Source: Dicaeum eximium (taxonomy: Eukaryota; Chordata; Aves; Passeriformes; Dicaeidae). Taken from it: a stretch of 64,000 nucleotides of DNA. The stretch lies in NCBI GenBank assembly GCA_013396995.1, contig VWZP01002400.1:2542001-2606000 (forward strand). Direction: 5' to 3'. Of the stretch, positions 49,310-62,315 are shown piece after piece. The translations under genes were made by a program, and so were the position numbers. Within the stretch, counting starts at the first letter, position 1. Each line of letters starts with the position of its first letter. The notes under the pieces were generated by a model, which was not told the origin of the DNA, did not search any database, and was given only the letters and a program-made list of their open reading frames with translations.

Positions 49310-52300
49310 AATGTGTTGTTTGCTTGGCGTTTTTTTAATTCCTTACATTGTTCTAGAAGAATCTTTCAATCTAAAATATTTAGTTTGATTCCTCACCCCT
49401 CATTTTTTACCAGGAGAGAGGGTATTAGATATTTGTCTCAGACAAATGACTGGTCACTGAACTGCAGCTACTTAATACAAAATATCAGAAGCAATAACTT
49501 TTTTATTCTTTCTTTTTTTCCATTCTCTGGTTTCGAATTCCGATGATTGCAGATTTTCAAGACTTTGAACGTTGATTCACATCTGATTGGTAGAGTATAT
49601 TTTATAAAAATCAAAGACAAAAGCCTAGAGTGGTTTTCAGTGAAATCCTGACTTGACAAGCCATAGCTGCATGGTGGGGGTTGTAGTTTGGATTTTATGT
49701 TATTCAGGAACATTCTGCTCCAGATGTAAAAAAGGAACAAAATATATGCTTTGCTAGTAAAATATGGTATAAGGTTAAATTCAGTGAAAAGGAATATAAA
49801 TATCCAAAATAAGCTTAAGAATTTACCCTTTTATTTTTGAAATTGTGCCTATGTCCTTGCTGGGGGTTTATTCAGCAGAATAGTAATAGGCATTATTTAC
49901 TCTCTTTCCACCCTGAGAGCAAAGTGACTGTGCTAAAACAGAACTGCCCAAGTGATAATGCAGCTGTTTCTTGCTGCTTTTACTTTGAGCTCTATGAATT
50001 TCATAGCTGCATTAAGCAATAGGAAAATATTTCTAAAGATAGCATTGCAGTTGGGGAATAGAGGGAAACTTGGGTAAAACCATATATTTTGCTGTTCAGG
50101 GGTACAGCTAAGGGGAAAATGGAGCAGATCATTGGCCTACAGAAAACTTCCTAGTTCCAAGAAGCTTTCATTTTCACAGACAAGAAATGTAGCCTATTAA
50201 TATAAAAATTAAATACTGTGGAGGGAAGAACCCTCCACAGGGTCTGTGTTGTGGGAAATAAGTTTCTTTTAGTTTATATTATTTTCATTGTAGGAGCACC
50301 TATGATTCTTGAGTTAACATTTCCACTCATAAGCAGCAGTGGCTGGCCAATGTGCAGAGCACCCTGTGATTTCTGGACTTTTTCAAAACCAGCTCCATGG
50401 TTAAGCTTTATATACTGTGTGCTGTGTGTAAAAAAAAATAAGTTGATCTTTTTAAATTAAAGCTGTTATTTTTCTAACTATCTGACAACCCATATAAATT
50501 CAAAACCGCTTTTATGGTGCTTTTCCATTATTTTTTGTTGCTTGCTAATTACTTTTCTTGCCCGATTTCATTTGCAGTTTGAATAAATAAACTGTTTGGT
50601 TCTGCCTTCAGGTTATTGCAGGAATAGTCAATATGCAGCTATAATAAAATCATAAATTTCTTTGAACAGGCAATTTCTAACATATCCTTCCATAGAGTTT
50701 TAAAGTTCTATTATTGTAGAAGCAACTTGCTTAGGAGCTGCACAGTTGCAATGTTAATTTCTGAAGTTGGGAAGACATTTAAATCACGCATAGCTCTATA
50801 CATTGTGCAGGTAGTTTAAATATTTTTGTGGCAATTTTGGTAAAAATGATTCTGTTGTGTATTGGAATGCAGAACTCTGAATAATTTTATTCCCTTTTTA
50901 TCTAAATTTAGGGAAGTTTTGGGCCTTGATCTAGGCCTTGCTGGGAGGATTCAGGCTACGTGACTACTGCGTAATGGATCATTTTTACCCCATGTAAGAT
51001 TTTACAAGTTAACTACTTCCTTTTCCATGATACTACCTTTTTTAAATGCTACTCTAGCTGATCATATAAGACACCATTATTCCTATTTCCCTCAATCTCC
51101 TTCTAACCACCTGGGATTACCTTTATTACCCCAATGGAATTGTCTCCAGGCATGCTAAAAAAGCTGTGAAGAACAGGAGAATCACTGACTTGGAGTGAAA
51201 AATTGCCTGTTACCATTAAGGATAGGTGGTTTCATTAGAAATAGGACTCACCTTCCCACTTCTGCCAGCGTGGCAGCAAAGTTGGGTCCTGCTGGGCCTG
51301 GGTACTACAAAAGCAGCACAGTCTTGGCACACAAACTTTGCTTTCTTCCTTATTCTCTTACAGTGCATGAAATAGCTGTTTCCTACACAGGTTCAGCCAC
51401 ACTGCTCTCCTGGGATGCCTTTTTTCATTTGTAGTTAGGTGTTTATTATCATTCCTACACATTTTGCTGACTGTTAACCTGTTTTAAGCTCAGTGGGCTT
51501 TGCTCCTGCAGCCCGCAGAGCCCGTGACCACCCTTGAAGCACGTATATCCCATTGCCTCAAATACTTGGTTTCCTCTCTGGATCTCTCTAGGCTTTGTAA
51601 TTAGATCACAGAAAAGAAAATGACAGCTCCAAGTAGCTTTGCATGTATAAGCTTGAAAATAATAAGGCATTAATTTAATTTTGTCTAGTATTTGTATCAT
51701 TGCAAACACATTTGCGTTTGTAACACAAAGCAGTGGGCATAGATTAGCCATGATTTGGGATATCAAAGCACCAAGAGGGATCATTACCAGCACTATAAAT
51801 GCTAAAAATTACTTAGGTATATCTAAATAGTCACAGAGATAATTGCTTTTTTAGCTGCCACACAGCTATTTAATATTCTTTAGAGGTCAGTTTCCTAAGC
51901 CTTATGTATTACTACATTGTGCAAGGGCAGTTTGTAGGAGCTGTAAATGGCAGAAATATATGAAAGATTTTATAATATATAATAGCTAATAGGCCACTAG
52001 TGGCTACTGCCTCAAGAATAAGAATTAGGACATCTCATGAAGAATAACACACATCTGGTTCATGTTCTGTGGGTGTAACATGACCTTGATCCCTGGGCTA
52101 GAAAAAAGATCATGGTGGCAAAGAAATTAATTCTGCTTGGTAAGCTCATATCAGTGGCAATGGATGAAGCAATTTGTCAGGCCGCAGGTGAGTTCACTGA
52201 CTAAGATTTCCTTTCTTCCTCCTCTTTTCTCAAAATAACAGAAGGCTAGTAAGATCTTTAGCTGTTGCATCTAGAGATTTATAATCATAGTTGTGTGCTG

Positions 52301-55300
52301 TGTATCTAACATATAAATATTGGGACTAGTCTAGGTCTATCATACCTGCCCTGAGTAAAATATTTTGTCAAACACTGAATAATGGATGTTTAATCAGTTT
52401 GAGAGGGGTTTTTGAGGTCAAGGTCACAGGTACATTTTGTATTCAGTCAGAAAATTTGGGTTTTTTCTCTCTGTTTAAAGGCAAACACTTCAATGCTTCT
52501 GTTACTCAAGCACAAACATCAAAATAACCAGACTTCTACAATACAATGAGCCCCAATCCCTTTAAAGATTGGAAGCTTGAACTTATTGTGAACCCAGGGA
52601 ATGGTGCTGGGGTCTGCAGTGTCACACAAGTCCTAGACCTGAGAACACTGAGGTTTTCTGTGCTCCTACCCCACGTGTGATGGAAGGAAGTAAAATGTGT
52701 ATCAGCCTTTTAAGGCTCATGGGGTTAGAAAGGGAAGCAGGGAGATGGATAGCCTGCACCACACCTGTAATTTTATACATAAATGACTTCTCTGTTACTA
52801 TTACATCCCACATCTGGAGGCTGGAAATCCTTGTGGTTGTCCATGTGATCACAAAGCACAGTATTTATCCAAGCTGGTGTGTGTCAGTGAGTACAATGGC
52901 TGATTTTCCACAGGGGGAATGCCGGGGCATTGGAGGGTACAGCGAGGTTTCTGCCTTCATTTTCTCTGTTACAATGTGCAGTTGTGATTGACTGCAAAAG
53001 CTGCATTACTGGGCTTGAGAATCATGACCTAGAGGGTATTCCAGGTCCCCAAATAGCATTTTTATTCCCTTCTCTCCAGATAGTTTAATAGATTTTAAAA
53101 GAAAATAACAAGAACTGAAATAACAGGCAAAGAAGTGGCCGCGTTTTGTTCCGTGCTAAGGTGCATCATGCAGCTGGTCCACTCGTGTTAGAAAGGGTCC
53201 AAAGTGCAGACAAAGGATGCAAAATGGAAAGGATGTGACAGAAGGGCAAGGTGTCCAGAATGACACTTAGAACAGGGAGGTCACTCTGGTGCCCAAAAGC
53301 TCTAAGCAAACAATCTCTGATAGATCTGGCTGGGGCAGATAAAGTTATAGCACTTGCCAGATTTTTTTACCCCCTTGCATCCTAAATATAGTGATAGAAC
53401 TGAAAAATAGACTGAAGCCATTGTCTGGATGCAGGTTTTTATAGGTCACAACGTGGGGACCAATCTTCATTCAGTGAAATGTTCAAACACATGCACAGAT
53501 GTAACTTTTACTAGGTCACCAAGTTCTTGCTGAGATGTAAGCAGCCTTATAGACTTTATGCTTATATAACATCTTAGATTTATGTTTATTTTGATGTTTA
53601 TTATGCTTGCAGTACTTCTAGACCCAAGTCTTCAGGGGTGTATATATAGAAAATATAAACAGATAAAACCCCCTGCAGATGCTAAGCAGCAGAATACAGC
53701 TCATTTGATCATCCATAAGTTTGGGATGGTGGGAGCCTGAGCTGAGCAAAGGCAAGACACAGCAAGGCTCCCCTGGCCCTCACAGCAGGCAGGCAGAGAG
53801 CCAGGGGAGCTCCAGGGCTGGCTGACTTGCACAGCTTGCATCCACATCTCAAATGCAGCTTTGTGACCCTTCCCTGCTGACACTGCCTCTCGGCACAGCT
53901 GCAGCAAACTCACATGAACTTACTGAGACTCGTCTTGCTAACTAGCTCCAGTTAGAACTTAGTAATAGTAGTCAGTATTTGATCCAATTTTCACTTCATA
54001 ACATCAATTAAGATATTTCTCTGTATTGCATTGCTATGTGAAATATGATGCTCCACTATGTTTTGGAGATACTCTTTTCCATTAAGAAATATTTCTTAAT
54101 AGATATGAAATATCTAATCTTTTAAATGCAATAATATTTATTAAATGTACTGTAAGCAGTACAATCAAACACTGTAACAAATCTAGACCATTAGAATGTA
54201 ATTATATAATAATGAAGTCAGTAATTTACATTCCAAAATTTACTGCAGATTCTGTGGTGAAACTGCGCATTATAAATATAAAATTACTTAATTCTCTGAT
54301 TAGAGTTAAGGCTCTGATTCAGTTTGTGCAGAAATAAAGAACAGTAGACTTTTGGATGAAAATAGGTGAAAAAATTGTCATCAACTCTAGGAAAAAAGAG
54401 TTCAGTCCAGTGACACTGTACTGCTTAACTCAAATCATTTTCCATCAGGATCTCTCTTCACAGGTTCGTACATCCTTGAGAGACCCTGAGTGGCTCTTTT
54501 AATATATTTAATTGTTTTAAACCCCTCAGTATGAGTCATAAGAATAATATGCTTTATTTAAAATAAATCCTCATTTCACCCCATATGAAAATACTTATTC
54601 AGTTTATTAATTATTTGTTAATTAACATCAGTCTACTTTGCAAAAATTGCTGCTTGCTTTTAATTGCCTCTCAGAAGCATTTATTCATGCTCTTATCTTT
54701 GCCTGTATGATCAGTCCCATCATATTGATTATGGTTGAAAACCAAACACTGGAACTGAGCATTTATTTTATCAATAGAGGCATATTTAGTTTTTCTGAAC
54801 ATGAAGGTTTTATTCATGTCATGGGTTTCCTTAATGCATGAGTTGATTCACCTTTCCAGAGGAACATTTTCATTCCTGATAGACTTTGACATTTAAAGTT
54901 TAAATCCTCAAGCAACAGTGTAGGACAAAAACTCTAGGAGACAGCGTTTTTTAAAAAAAATATTAAAAGGAGATGTCACTGAAAGTATAAAATGGAAAAA
55001 TTGCTCCTGCTTGTGAACTGTGACTAACCCAAGTGGAGGTAGTTTTTCCAGTAGTTGGACTTGAAAATTATTTTGTAATTTAACACTCTAAGGTGTCACT
55101 GTTAGATAAAGAATCCTATTCAGCATGCTATAGCATGTCTCTGGCCAGTGTGAAAACCTGAGCCTGATGTAATTCTGATAGGTTAAAGTTCCAGCACAGA
55201 AGTCCAATTCTAATTTTTTTTTCCCTTTTGGCTACAAGGCTTAGTAATTATTTTAGATTTTACGTCTTCTCCCTTAGAGGCGCATACATTTAAAAATACA

Positions 55301-55549
55301 GAAGTCAGGTATGAAGTCATTCACAAATAAAAGTTAAAACCCTCTTGGTTCTGAGAGAAGTTATTTTCTCCAAAGCAATGTAGCTGTCAATACAAAAATT
55401 TGGGATATGTTTTAGAGATTTCTGAAATCACTGCATGCTTTCAAAACGAGGATAAGAAGCCTGATTATATCCTTTTGCTTCCTGGAGAAGCCCATTATAT
55501 CTAGGCTGACTGACAGAGGACCTTGGAAAATTTTGGCAGAGATAAGCTG
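49310..55549. other. AT-rich unique DNA, no gene seen
   Basis: No gene is supported. A CAGGTGAGT donor-like sequence ends a possible exon at 52187, but no matching acceptor is seen. An 11-bp inverted repeat GCTCCCCTGGC / GCCAGGGGAGC with a 22-base loop lies at 53767-53810. Open frames up to 112 codons (51455-51793, minus) have no domain. Confidence 0.5.
50216..50240 (+). other. GC-rich perfect hairpin
   Basis: CTGTGGAGGG, loop AAGAA, CCCTCCACAG gives 10 perfect pairs with a 5-base loop, in an otherwise AT-rich stretch. A hairpin of this size is expected about once by chance in a window this long. Confidence 0.75.
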
Positions 55550-55960
55550 CCTTGACACGACCCTGGCAGGAGCGGGATGTGTCCTGGGAGGGCGAGCAGG
55601 ACCTGAGCACGATCCAGAACCAGAGCATTGCCCCCTCCTGTTTTGGGGGGCGTATCCCCAGAAGCCCCTGCTGGCTCCCACTGTGCGTGGGGGTGCAGGG
55701 TAGAAGAGCTGAGGAGGCTGCAGGGACCAAAGGCAGCCCAGCAATCCCCACAGTGACACTGCCCTGTCCCAGGGCTGTGTCTGACAGGATGAACCTCCCA
55801 GGTGGGGCTGGTACCCAGGGAGGAGCTGGGCTCAGAGCTCAGCACCAGCACTTTCTCTTCAGGGGGGATGAAGGATCAATGCCACAACTGCACCTCCTCA
55901 AGGGCCAGCACAGCAGGCTCGTGTTTTATGGGAAGTGGCTACATCCACCCTGGCAGTGAG
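55550..55960. other. GC-rich patch with clustered CpGs, unassigned
   Basis: About 410 bases are markedly richer in G and C than the rest of the window and hold several CpGs (for example in CACGACC, GAGCGGG, GGGCGAG, GGCGTAT, TGCGTGG). Frames of 107-135 codons are open on both strands and in more than one frame, which is what a GC-rich, stop-poor composition gives. None has a recognisable domain or convincing splice sites. It could be a decayed CpG island, an unrecognised GC-rich repeat or part of an unannotated exon. Confidence 0.45.
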
Positions 55961-58900
55961 AGATGGCAAAATCTGCACTAAAGCTAACCCTCCATAAAAC
56001 AACAGAGCTATCATAGCTTACTGTGTCTATAAGGTTTTTTCTTTTCATCTGCTTTTCTTTCTACTCCTTTTTTATGCCTTTTAGTCAATCTTTTATACTA
56101 GACATGTTTTCTTTCAGACTGTTCTTTCTGTAATTTGCAATCTTCCTTAATTGTTTCCAGTTTTTCCCCTCTAAAACAGTCTTAATCTTTCAAGACATTT
56201 TCAAATTCCTTATTCAGCTTTTCTGTATCAATTAATCAATTTAGTTTCTTGTAGGCATGCCTTTTACTTGGGCATTCAAGTGCCATTCTTCGGGATTGAG
56301 CATAAAATCCTCTCCTGACAAGAAAGGTTTTTAAATTATTTAACTTTATTATAACTATTATTTAGGCAAATATATAAGAAGAGGCTAGTGCTGTGGTCAT
56401 AATGATTATTTCAGGAAATCTAAATTAGTCTTGAATTTTGAATTAGCTTCCTAACACTTTACTCAACCTTTTGTATTTAACGAGTAGGAAAACTTCTGTG
56501 TTTCTCTAGTATTCCATGGAAAGAAAATCATTCCCTCCACATCAGGGACTTCTCAGAATGGCAGATCAAAAGGTAATTCTGTCTTCTATTTCCATCTTCA
56601 GTGTGCATTTGTTCATTCCCTTCTGTCTACTTTTGTTTTACCTGTCCTCTTTTAATTTATTGACATGGACTCTGGAATTTTACTCTTCACATTTCTGATA
56701 CACCACTGGGTAGGAAAATTAAAATAAAAACAATTCTAGTTTTATACCATCACACCTAAAATGGGCTTAGTCATATGTGCCCTTCTAGATGGAAAAAAAA
56801 TTCTAGGAAACTAAAGTAAATGGTAAAAAATAAAGATTTCTGTGATTGTTTATGTTGATTGTGATTGCTAAATAAATAAGAGAGAAAATGTAAAAAAAAC
56901 TTTTTCACATGCAAAGCTGTCATCTGCTTAGGCTATGGAAAAGTAAACGAAAGGTCTGCAAAAATACAGGTAATTGAAATTGCTACTGGAAGCCAAACAT
57001 GGCACATACCAGAGATAAAAATGTATTATAAATCATAGACCCTGGATTTGTAAATCATGGATTTGCAAGCTAAAAAGGGGGTGAGACAGATGACAGGATT
57101 AGAAAGACAAATCAGTGTTGGAAAAGGAATGTGTTCAGTCTTTGGCCATCCAGCAGCACCAGTTGTACTTCTGTTCTTGGTGAAGCAGATTCCTGTTTGC
57201 AATATGGAAGACATGACAACATGAAAGAGGATAAAGTGGATTTTGTAAATCTAAAACCATGAGGTGGGGAAGGATTTTGAAGATATTCGTCAGAGCAGCA
57301 GAAAATCCCAGATGGTGCATGTTTAGTATCACTGCATTGAGAGTTGCTCTGGAATCAATGCAGGTTCAGCCTTGGGAGGCTTTGTGACAGGCACCAGAAA
57401 CCCTTTTTTCATGTGGTGGAAAACAAAGATTGGGGGGTGTGAACTGTGTCATCTGGTACAAGAAGCAAGGAAGATTGTGATCTCTACTGTCTGCAGCAGA
57501 CTTTAAGGGTGAGGTTTCAGATGTGATGACCACAGACAAGGAGATAGCAATGACTCCAGTTTAAGGAGAAGAGGTGAATATATTAGTTAATAGTCTGGGG
57601 AGGGCAGAAAGGTTAATTCCAGAGGGATTTACAGGAAGAAGCCTCATGACTTCTCTTCAGTCTGTGCAGATGAGCAAAAAGCAACAAAAGGTTAAAGTTG
57701 AAAGTAAAATTAGAACTAAAAGCAGCAGAAAGACCTGATGGTGATGTTGACTATAATAATTCACCAGGGGAGCTGAAAGGACGTAGAGAAATATTTGACA
57801 GGAAAAAAAAATCAGTGAACATAAGGCAAGAGTATTCTAAATGCTAAGCAACAGCTATGTTTATGTGTATAACTGTAATTGAACCATACTCTGATGACAG
57901 AGCAGCATTCAAATGAAATTAGCCAGCAGTTGTAGTGATAGACTAGACCAGAACTTGCAATGTTGATAGGTTCCTCACCATAATATTTATTCAGAAAACA
58001 TAGAGGTAATGCAGATATACTGATATAAATATTTCATTTATATCAAAATTTGAAGTACAATTTTATGTTTATGCTTCTAAAAATCACTCTCTGCTGTGGT
58101 CAAATTTAATTTCTTTCATTTCTCCTTTTTCTGTAACATACAGAAGTAATATTAAGGGATCTGTGCATGATAAAGTTTTCAGTCTGGAATGCTAATGGTC
58201 CTCTGTGCATAAGCTCAGATTTTCCTCATTTTGCCTTCTTTTTCTCTTTGCTGCTTGTCAGCTTTTTCTAGGTTAATTTGAATGTGAACAGATAGAAGTT
58301 CTAAACTAATATCAAACCACTGCTCCAGGGGAATTAGTACAAAACTGAGTCCCAGTCCCAGCTCCTGGCAGTGTAAGCTTCTACCTTTGCTCATCTTCAC
58401 AGGCCTCCTGTCACTCACAGGGCCTTTCATCAACCCTCCAGTCTGACCATAAAAGTATCAAACCGTTAAGTTTTATGAAATACTCTTTCATAAAAATAAA
58501 AATAGTGTGAACATAGTTGAGCATGCTGCACATTATTTTTTATCATAAACCCAAACAGATTTATTCTGCTTGAAGAAGCGTCACAGTGCCAAGTTACAGC
58601 AGGAATGTATTCCCTGGGTGCAGCAGCTCTTGTGCAAAGAAGGCCTAGAGCATGGTGTCTGACATGATGCATTTCATCACTGAACACAGTGAGAGCTGGG
58701 ACCAAACTATCAGAACATCACTGGAGAAAAAGGATGTAAAGAGCTGATAAAAGCCAAGAGACTCCCGCCTGTCCACTTGCCCCATCCGAGTGGGATTTCT
58801 GTGTTTCTCAGGGCAGCTTGCTTTGGGTGTCATTTACCTGTACTCTTTGGAGAGTGTTGACAGCAATGGAAGTATTTCTCCTTCAATGTCACTTTGTCCA

Positions 58901-61734
58901 GGAGCACATGTAAAATCTGTACGTTAATGCAGAAAGGACTTGCCAGCTGTGTAAACCTGTGTATAGGTATGTAGTACTTGCATAAAGCATGAATGAGTGG
59001 AAAATTAAATGGATAATTCTTCCCTGAAAGTCTACCACATGAATGCAAAAAGGAATGAGGAGCAGCCTATGCACAATGAAATTTGCTACAAGTTTTCAGT
59101 TTAAATTCCACAAAATCACCACTTCTAATAAGTCCCTGGTGTTTTGTGGTAAGCAGCCACTTAGCAAGGAAAAGATTAGTATTGCTGGCAGTTATACTTT
59201 TTCACTGTTGCTTTATGTTCCTGTCCCTCCTATTTCTCCTTCCATCACTTTTATGGACTCAGGTGTTTTCTTCTCTGACATAGCTCAGTTTTACTGCTGT
59301 GTGTGAATCTCATGATACTCAGAAAAGTAAATAGTGCTGGTTTGTGCCAAACATCTGTAGCCGATGGCATTTCTGCTAAGACAGAAATTGGTCTTAGCAA
59401 TTAAGCTCAACCAAAAGATTGGTTCTTCACCAATTTTGCTTCAATTTTCTGTCCTTGATATAGTAAAAGAGATACAATAAGTCAAGAAACAAGCGGGAGA
59501 TGAGAAAATAGAAGGAAAGGGAAAATTGGTGGAGAGCAGTAGCAGAGGTTTTACACACTTGTGCAGCTGTAGAAGAGAAAAGGAATTATTGCCAAGCAGC
59601 AAGAATGACACAGGATGAGTTTTCCATAGTGATGTTGCATAGCAGAACACATAATAACTCACCTCATCAAGGCTCATTTCTTAATTTAGTGAGACCCTGC
59701 ATTTGGTTCTTGAGCAGAAGAAAATAGAGGCAAATGTGCCTTGTGGCCCCAGGCATGATTCTATTCCACCATTCATATGTGAGGTTAGAGGAAGCAGTAT
59801 ACATTCTTCTAATTAGCAATCTGGGAGCAAGGCCTCATAATGAGGCTGACTGTCAGCAGTCTGCTGAATCCTATACTCTACTCCAGGCATAGTGCCAGCA
59901 GAATGGACCCACTCTCTGGGAAAGCAAATTTCTTTCAGCCCAAAGGTTTTCACTGCTTTCATGAATTGACATATCCTGCTCAGGTTGTTCTCTGTCGAAA
60001 CACACATTGGAAGTGTTCTGTGACCCCTTCAGCACCGTTTCCAGACCCTTTGGAGTTCTCAGCAGTTCATGTAAATTAATGAGTAAAAATCCAACAGGGC
60101 ACATCATCTGCAGTGGAGTTAGGGTTATTTGAGTGAGTTTTGATTTTGCTGGGCAGGAAGGAGACAAAGTGTATGATTGTTTTCTGAAGAGATTTTCCCA
60201 TCTAGAGGTGAGTAAGAAGTCATGGACAAGTGTTAAGAAAGTTTATGCTGAATTTTGCTGCTTGATATGAACATTTTTCTTCTTTCTTCTGCTGTAGGCA
60301 CCTGTGTTTTTGAGGATTACAGAAAACTGGGCTGGCTGGACTAAAGCAGTGTTCCAAAATGTCACCTGGCCAGGAGTTGCACTGTCCCCTGACTTGCCAT
60401 GTTACTCTCTACCTTTGCAAATGAGGACTATTATCTTTTCCACTGTCTTCTAACCTCTCAGGTATGGCCTTCCTCTGCATGTGCAAGCTGCAGCTGTCTG
60501 TGAAATATGGAAACACACCTTTCACACACTCAGGCCTCCTGTCTCCGTCTCTCACACCTGAAGTTTCTGTATCAGCAGCATGAAGGCTCAGAGCCAGGAC
60601 CTTCCAAAAGCAGGAAGTGTGGCTCATCAAAGCTTGAAAACCTGCAGCTCTTTGACCTCTGTATCAGATACTGGACACTGACATGGTCTGTGCCTCATAC
60701 CCTAGGGAAATTAGAGATGAGCGTTCATAGTTCCTTCTTCAAAACTGGTGCTCAACAAAGTGGCCTGGAGTACAACTCTATGCATCCCTGTCACTTAGCA
60801 CCTCATGACTAGAGATGCATCTTTAAATACTCCCTGTTTTTTGAATCAGGGTCTGCATGGCTGGTTCTAGTGTGTTAAGATATCAGCCTGTGGAAGAACA
60901 GGAATGGAAGTAATTTCAGTGATTTATTCAGGGCTGGTGTCAGGCACTGACACTGTTTATAGTGGCACCTACAGCAATTGCCTTGTTAGACTTAGGCTTC
61001 TTCAGCTGAGATCATTTAAAAAATCCGTAGAATTGATGTAATCTCTGGTATTAAATAGTAGTTTCTCTTCATGCACTGGAAGGTGTGCTCATACTTTGGA
61101 AAGCAAATGTTTATCTTGCTGAGAACTTGTCAATAAGGCAATGTATGGAAAGAGCACAACATGCAACCTGCTTCATTAAAAGCTGAAGCAAAGACTGTAA
61201 GGACAGATCAAGAGTTCAGTCAAACTGTCTCTGATAGATTTATTTCCCCAGCAATCTCTGGCTAATGGAGTTACTAAAATAGAGTCTGGTGTTTAGTAGC
61301 ATTTGGTGATTTTCTCTTCAAATGGTGCTATTTAAAAAAACCCCACCAAACCAAAGAAATGCCTTCTTTGTTACTCAAGAATATTGTGCAGCAGTGAACA
61401 AACAATTTGCTTACGCGTTCTGTGTGATAAGTACTTTGAGTAGTTTTCTATTTGTTTCTTAACTGTATTATTTTATGTTCCCTATTATTTTGTTGTAAAA
61501 GTAAAATAGTTATCTATGATTGTTCTAATTTTTTTTAATAGTTTTCTATCATATTTTACTTGGGACATCTCTTTTCCAAATAAAAATATCCTGTCTTATT
61601 TAATCTCTCCCTTCACAGAAGATGAATTATTAGATCTAATCAAAATTGTCAATCTCCATTAAGTTTTCTTAATTTTGCTGTATCTTTTTTAAGGTGAAGG
61701 AAACAAGCATCCATGCAATAGTCAAGGTACAGGT
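55961..61734. other. Unique DNA, no gene seen
   Basis: No gene or confident repeat is seen. The part around 57000-57800 is purine-rich and less AT-rich but matches no family I know. An A/C-rich patch (AAAAAAACCCCACCAAACC) lies near 61333-61352. The hairpin at 58021-58045 is listed separately. Confidence 0.5.
58021..58045. other. AT-rich perfect hairpin
   Basis: TGATATAAAT, loop ATTTC, ATTTATATCA gives 10 perfect pairs with a 5-base loop. Confidence 0.75.
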
Positions 61735-62230
61735 AAACCAAGGCATGATGCAGTGACACCAGTTTTAATTTCTGACTAGCTCTCTGATTCTGTTTTAACA
61801 ATTCATAATCATCTCCTTCATCATCCCTTTTTTAAGATAACCCTTTTATTGTCTGCCCACAAAAACATTAAGATTTCTTTTCTGAGTGCTGGTTAATTTA
61901 GATGCCATTAGTGTATCCATGTAGTTAAAACTGGTTTTCTTCTAGATACATTACTTTGAATTTATTGATGCTGAATTTCATCTGCCAGTCTTATCTTTCA
62001 TTCACTCTATATAATAAGATCCTTTTGAGCCTTTTGCAGATATTGTCTTTAATACCTTGAATAATCTGATCACACCAGCAAATATCATCCTGTCACTGCA
62101 GAGGCTCATTCTGGATCATTAATAAATAAGTTGAGGCACACCAGTTCTCTTGGAGATAATTGTAGATCTCCACAGCTAACCCATTCCAACCACTGTGAAA
62201 AGTGATTTTCATTATCAGTTAGATATTAAT
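61735..62230 (-). mobile_element. Old CR1 LINE fragment: reverse transcriptase domain, antisense
   Basis: Read on the minus strand, the segment follows CR1 ORF2 through the core of the reverse transcriptase. The block at about 62114-62155 corresponds to G-V-P-Q-G-S-V-L-G-P followed by L-F-N-x-F-I-N-D-L. At 62062-62085 the F-A-D-D-T-K-L motif has become F-A-G-V-I-R-L, so the two catalytic Asp codons (62071-62076) are lost. On the plus strand, CTGAATTTCATCTGCCA (about 61972), ACATTACTTTGAATTTATT (about 61949) and GTTAATTTAGATGCC (about 61891) mark the downstream CR1 coding region. Similarity fades below about 61840, so the left edge is approximate. It is broken by stops and cannot encode an active enzyme. 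Confidence 0.8.
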
Positions 62231-62243
62231 TTGAGGATTTTTT

Positions 62244-62286
62244 CCTTTTACCATAGGAGAACTTATGGTTCTCCTATGGTATAAGG
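62244..62286. other. Strong hairpin 1 (18 of 19 pairs)
   Basis: CCTTTTACCATAGGAGAAC (62244-62262), loop TTATG, and GTTCTCCTATGGTATAAGG (62268-62286) form 19-base arms with one mismatch. The inner 13 pairs are perfect. A match of this quality is far beyond chance expectation for this window. Confidence 0.9.
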
Positions 62287-62289
62287 ATA

Positions 62290-62315
62290 TTTTGAGATAT
62301 TGATCTATCTCAAAA
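62290..62315. other. Strong hairpin 2 (10 perfect pairs)
   Basis: TTTTGAGATA (62290-62299), loop TTGATC, and TATCTCAAAA (62306-62315) form perfect 10-base arms. It starts 3 bases after hairpin 1. Confidence 0.85.

Noticed and set aside
50216..50240. Hairpin as an intrinsic terminator
   Set aside because: The window is vertebrate DNA, where such terminators do not apply; no U-tract follows, and one hairpin of this size is expected by chance.
51455..51793. 112-codon minus-strand frame
   Set aside because: No recognisable domain and a length within chance expectation.
55412..55959. Cluster of 107-135-codon frames on both strands
   Set aside because: GC-rich composition removes stop codons in several frames at once; no domain, no convincing splice sites, and no single frame stands out.
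60020..60045. TTCAGCACC as a REST/NRSF silencer element
   Set aside because: Only the left half-site fits; the right half is absent at the expected spacing.
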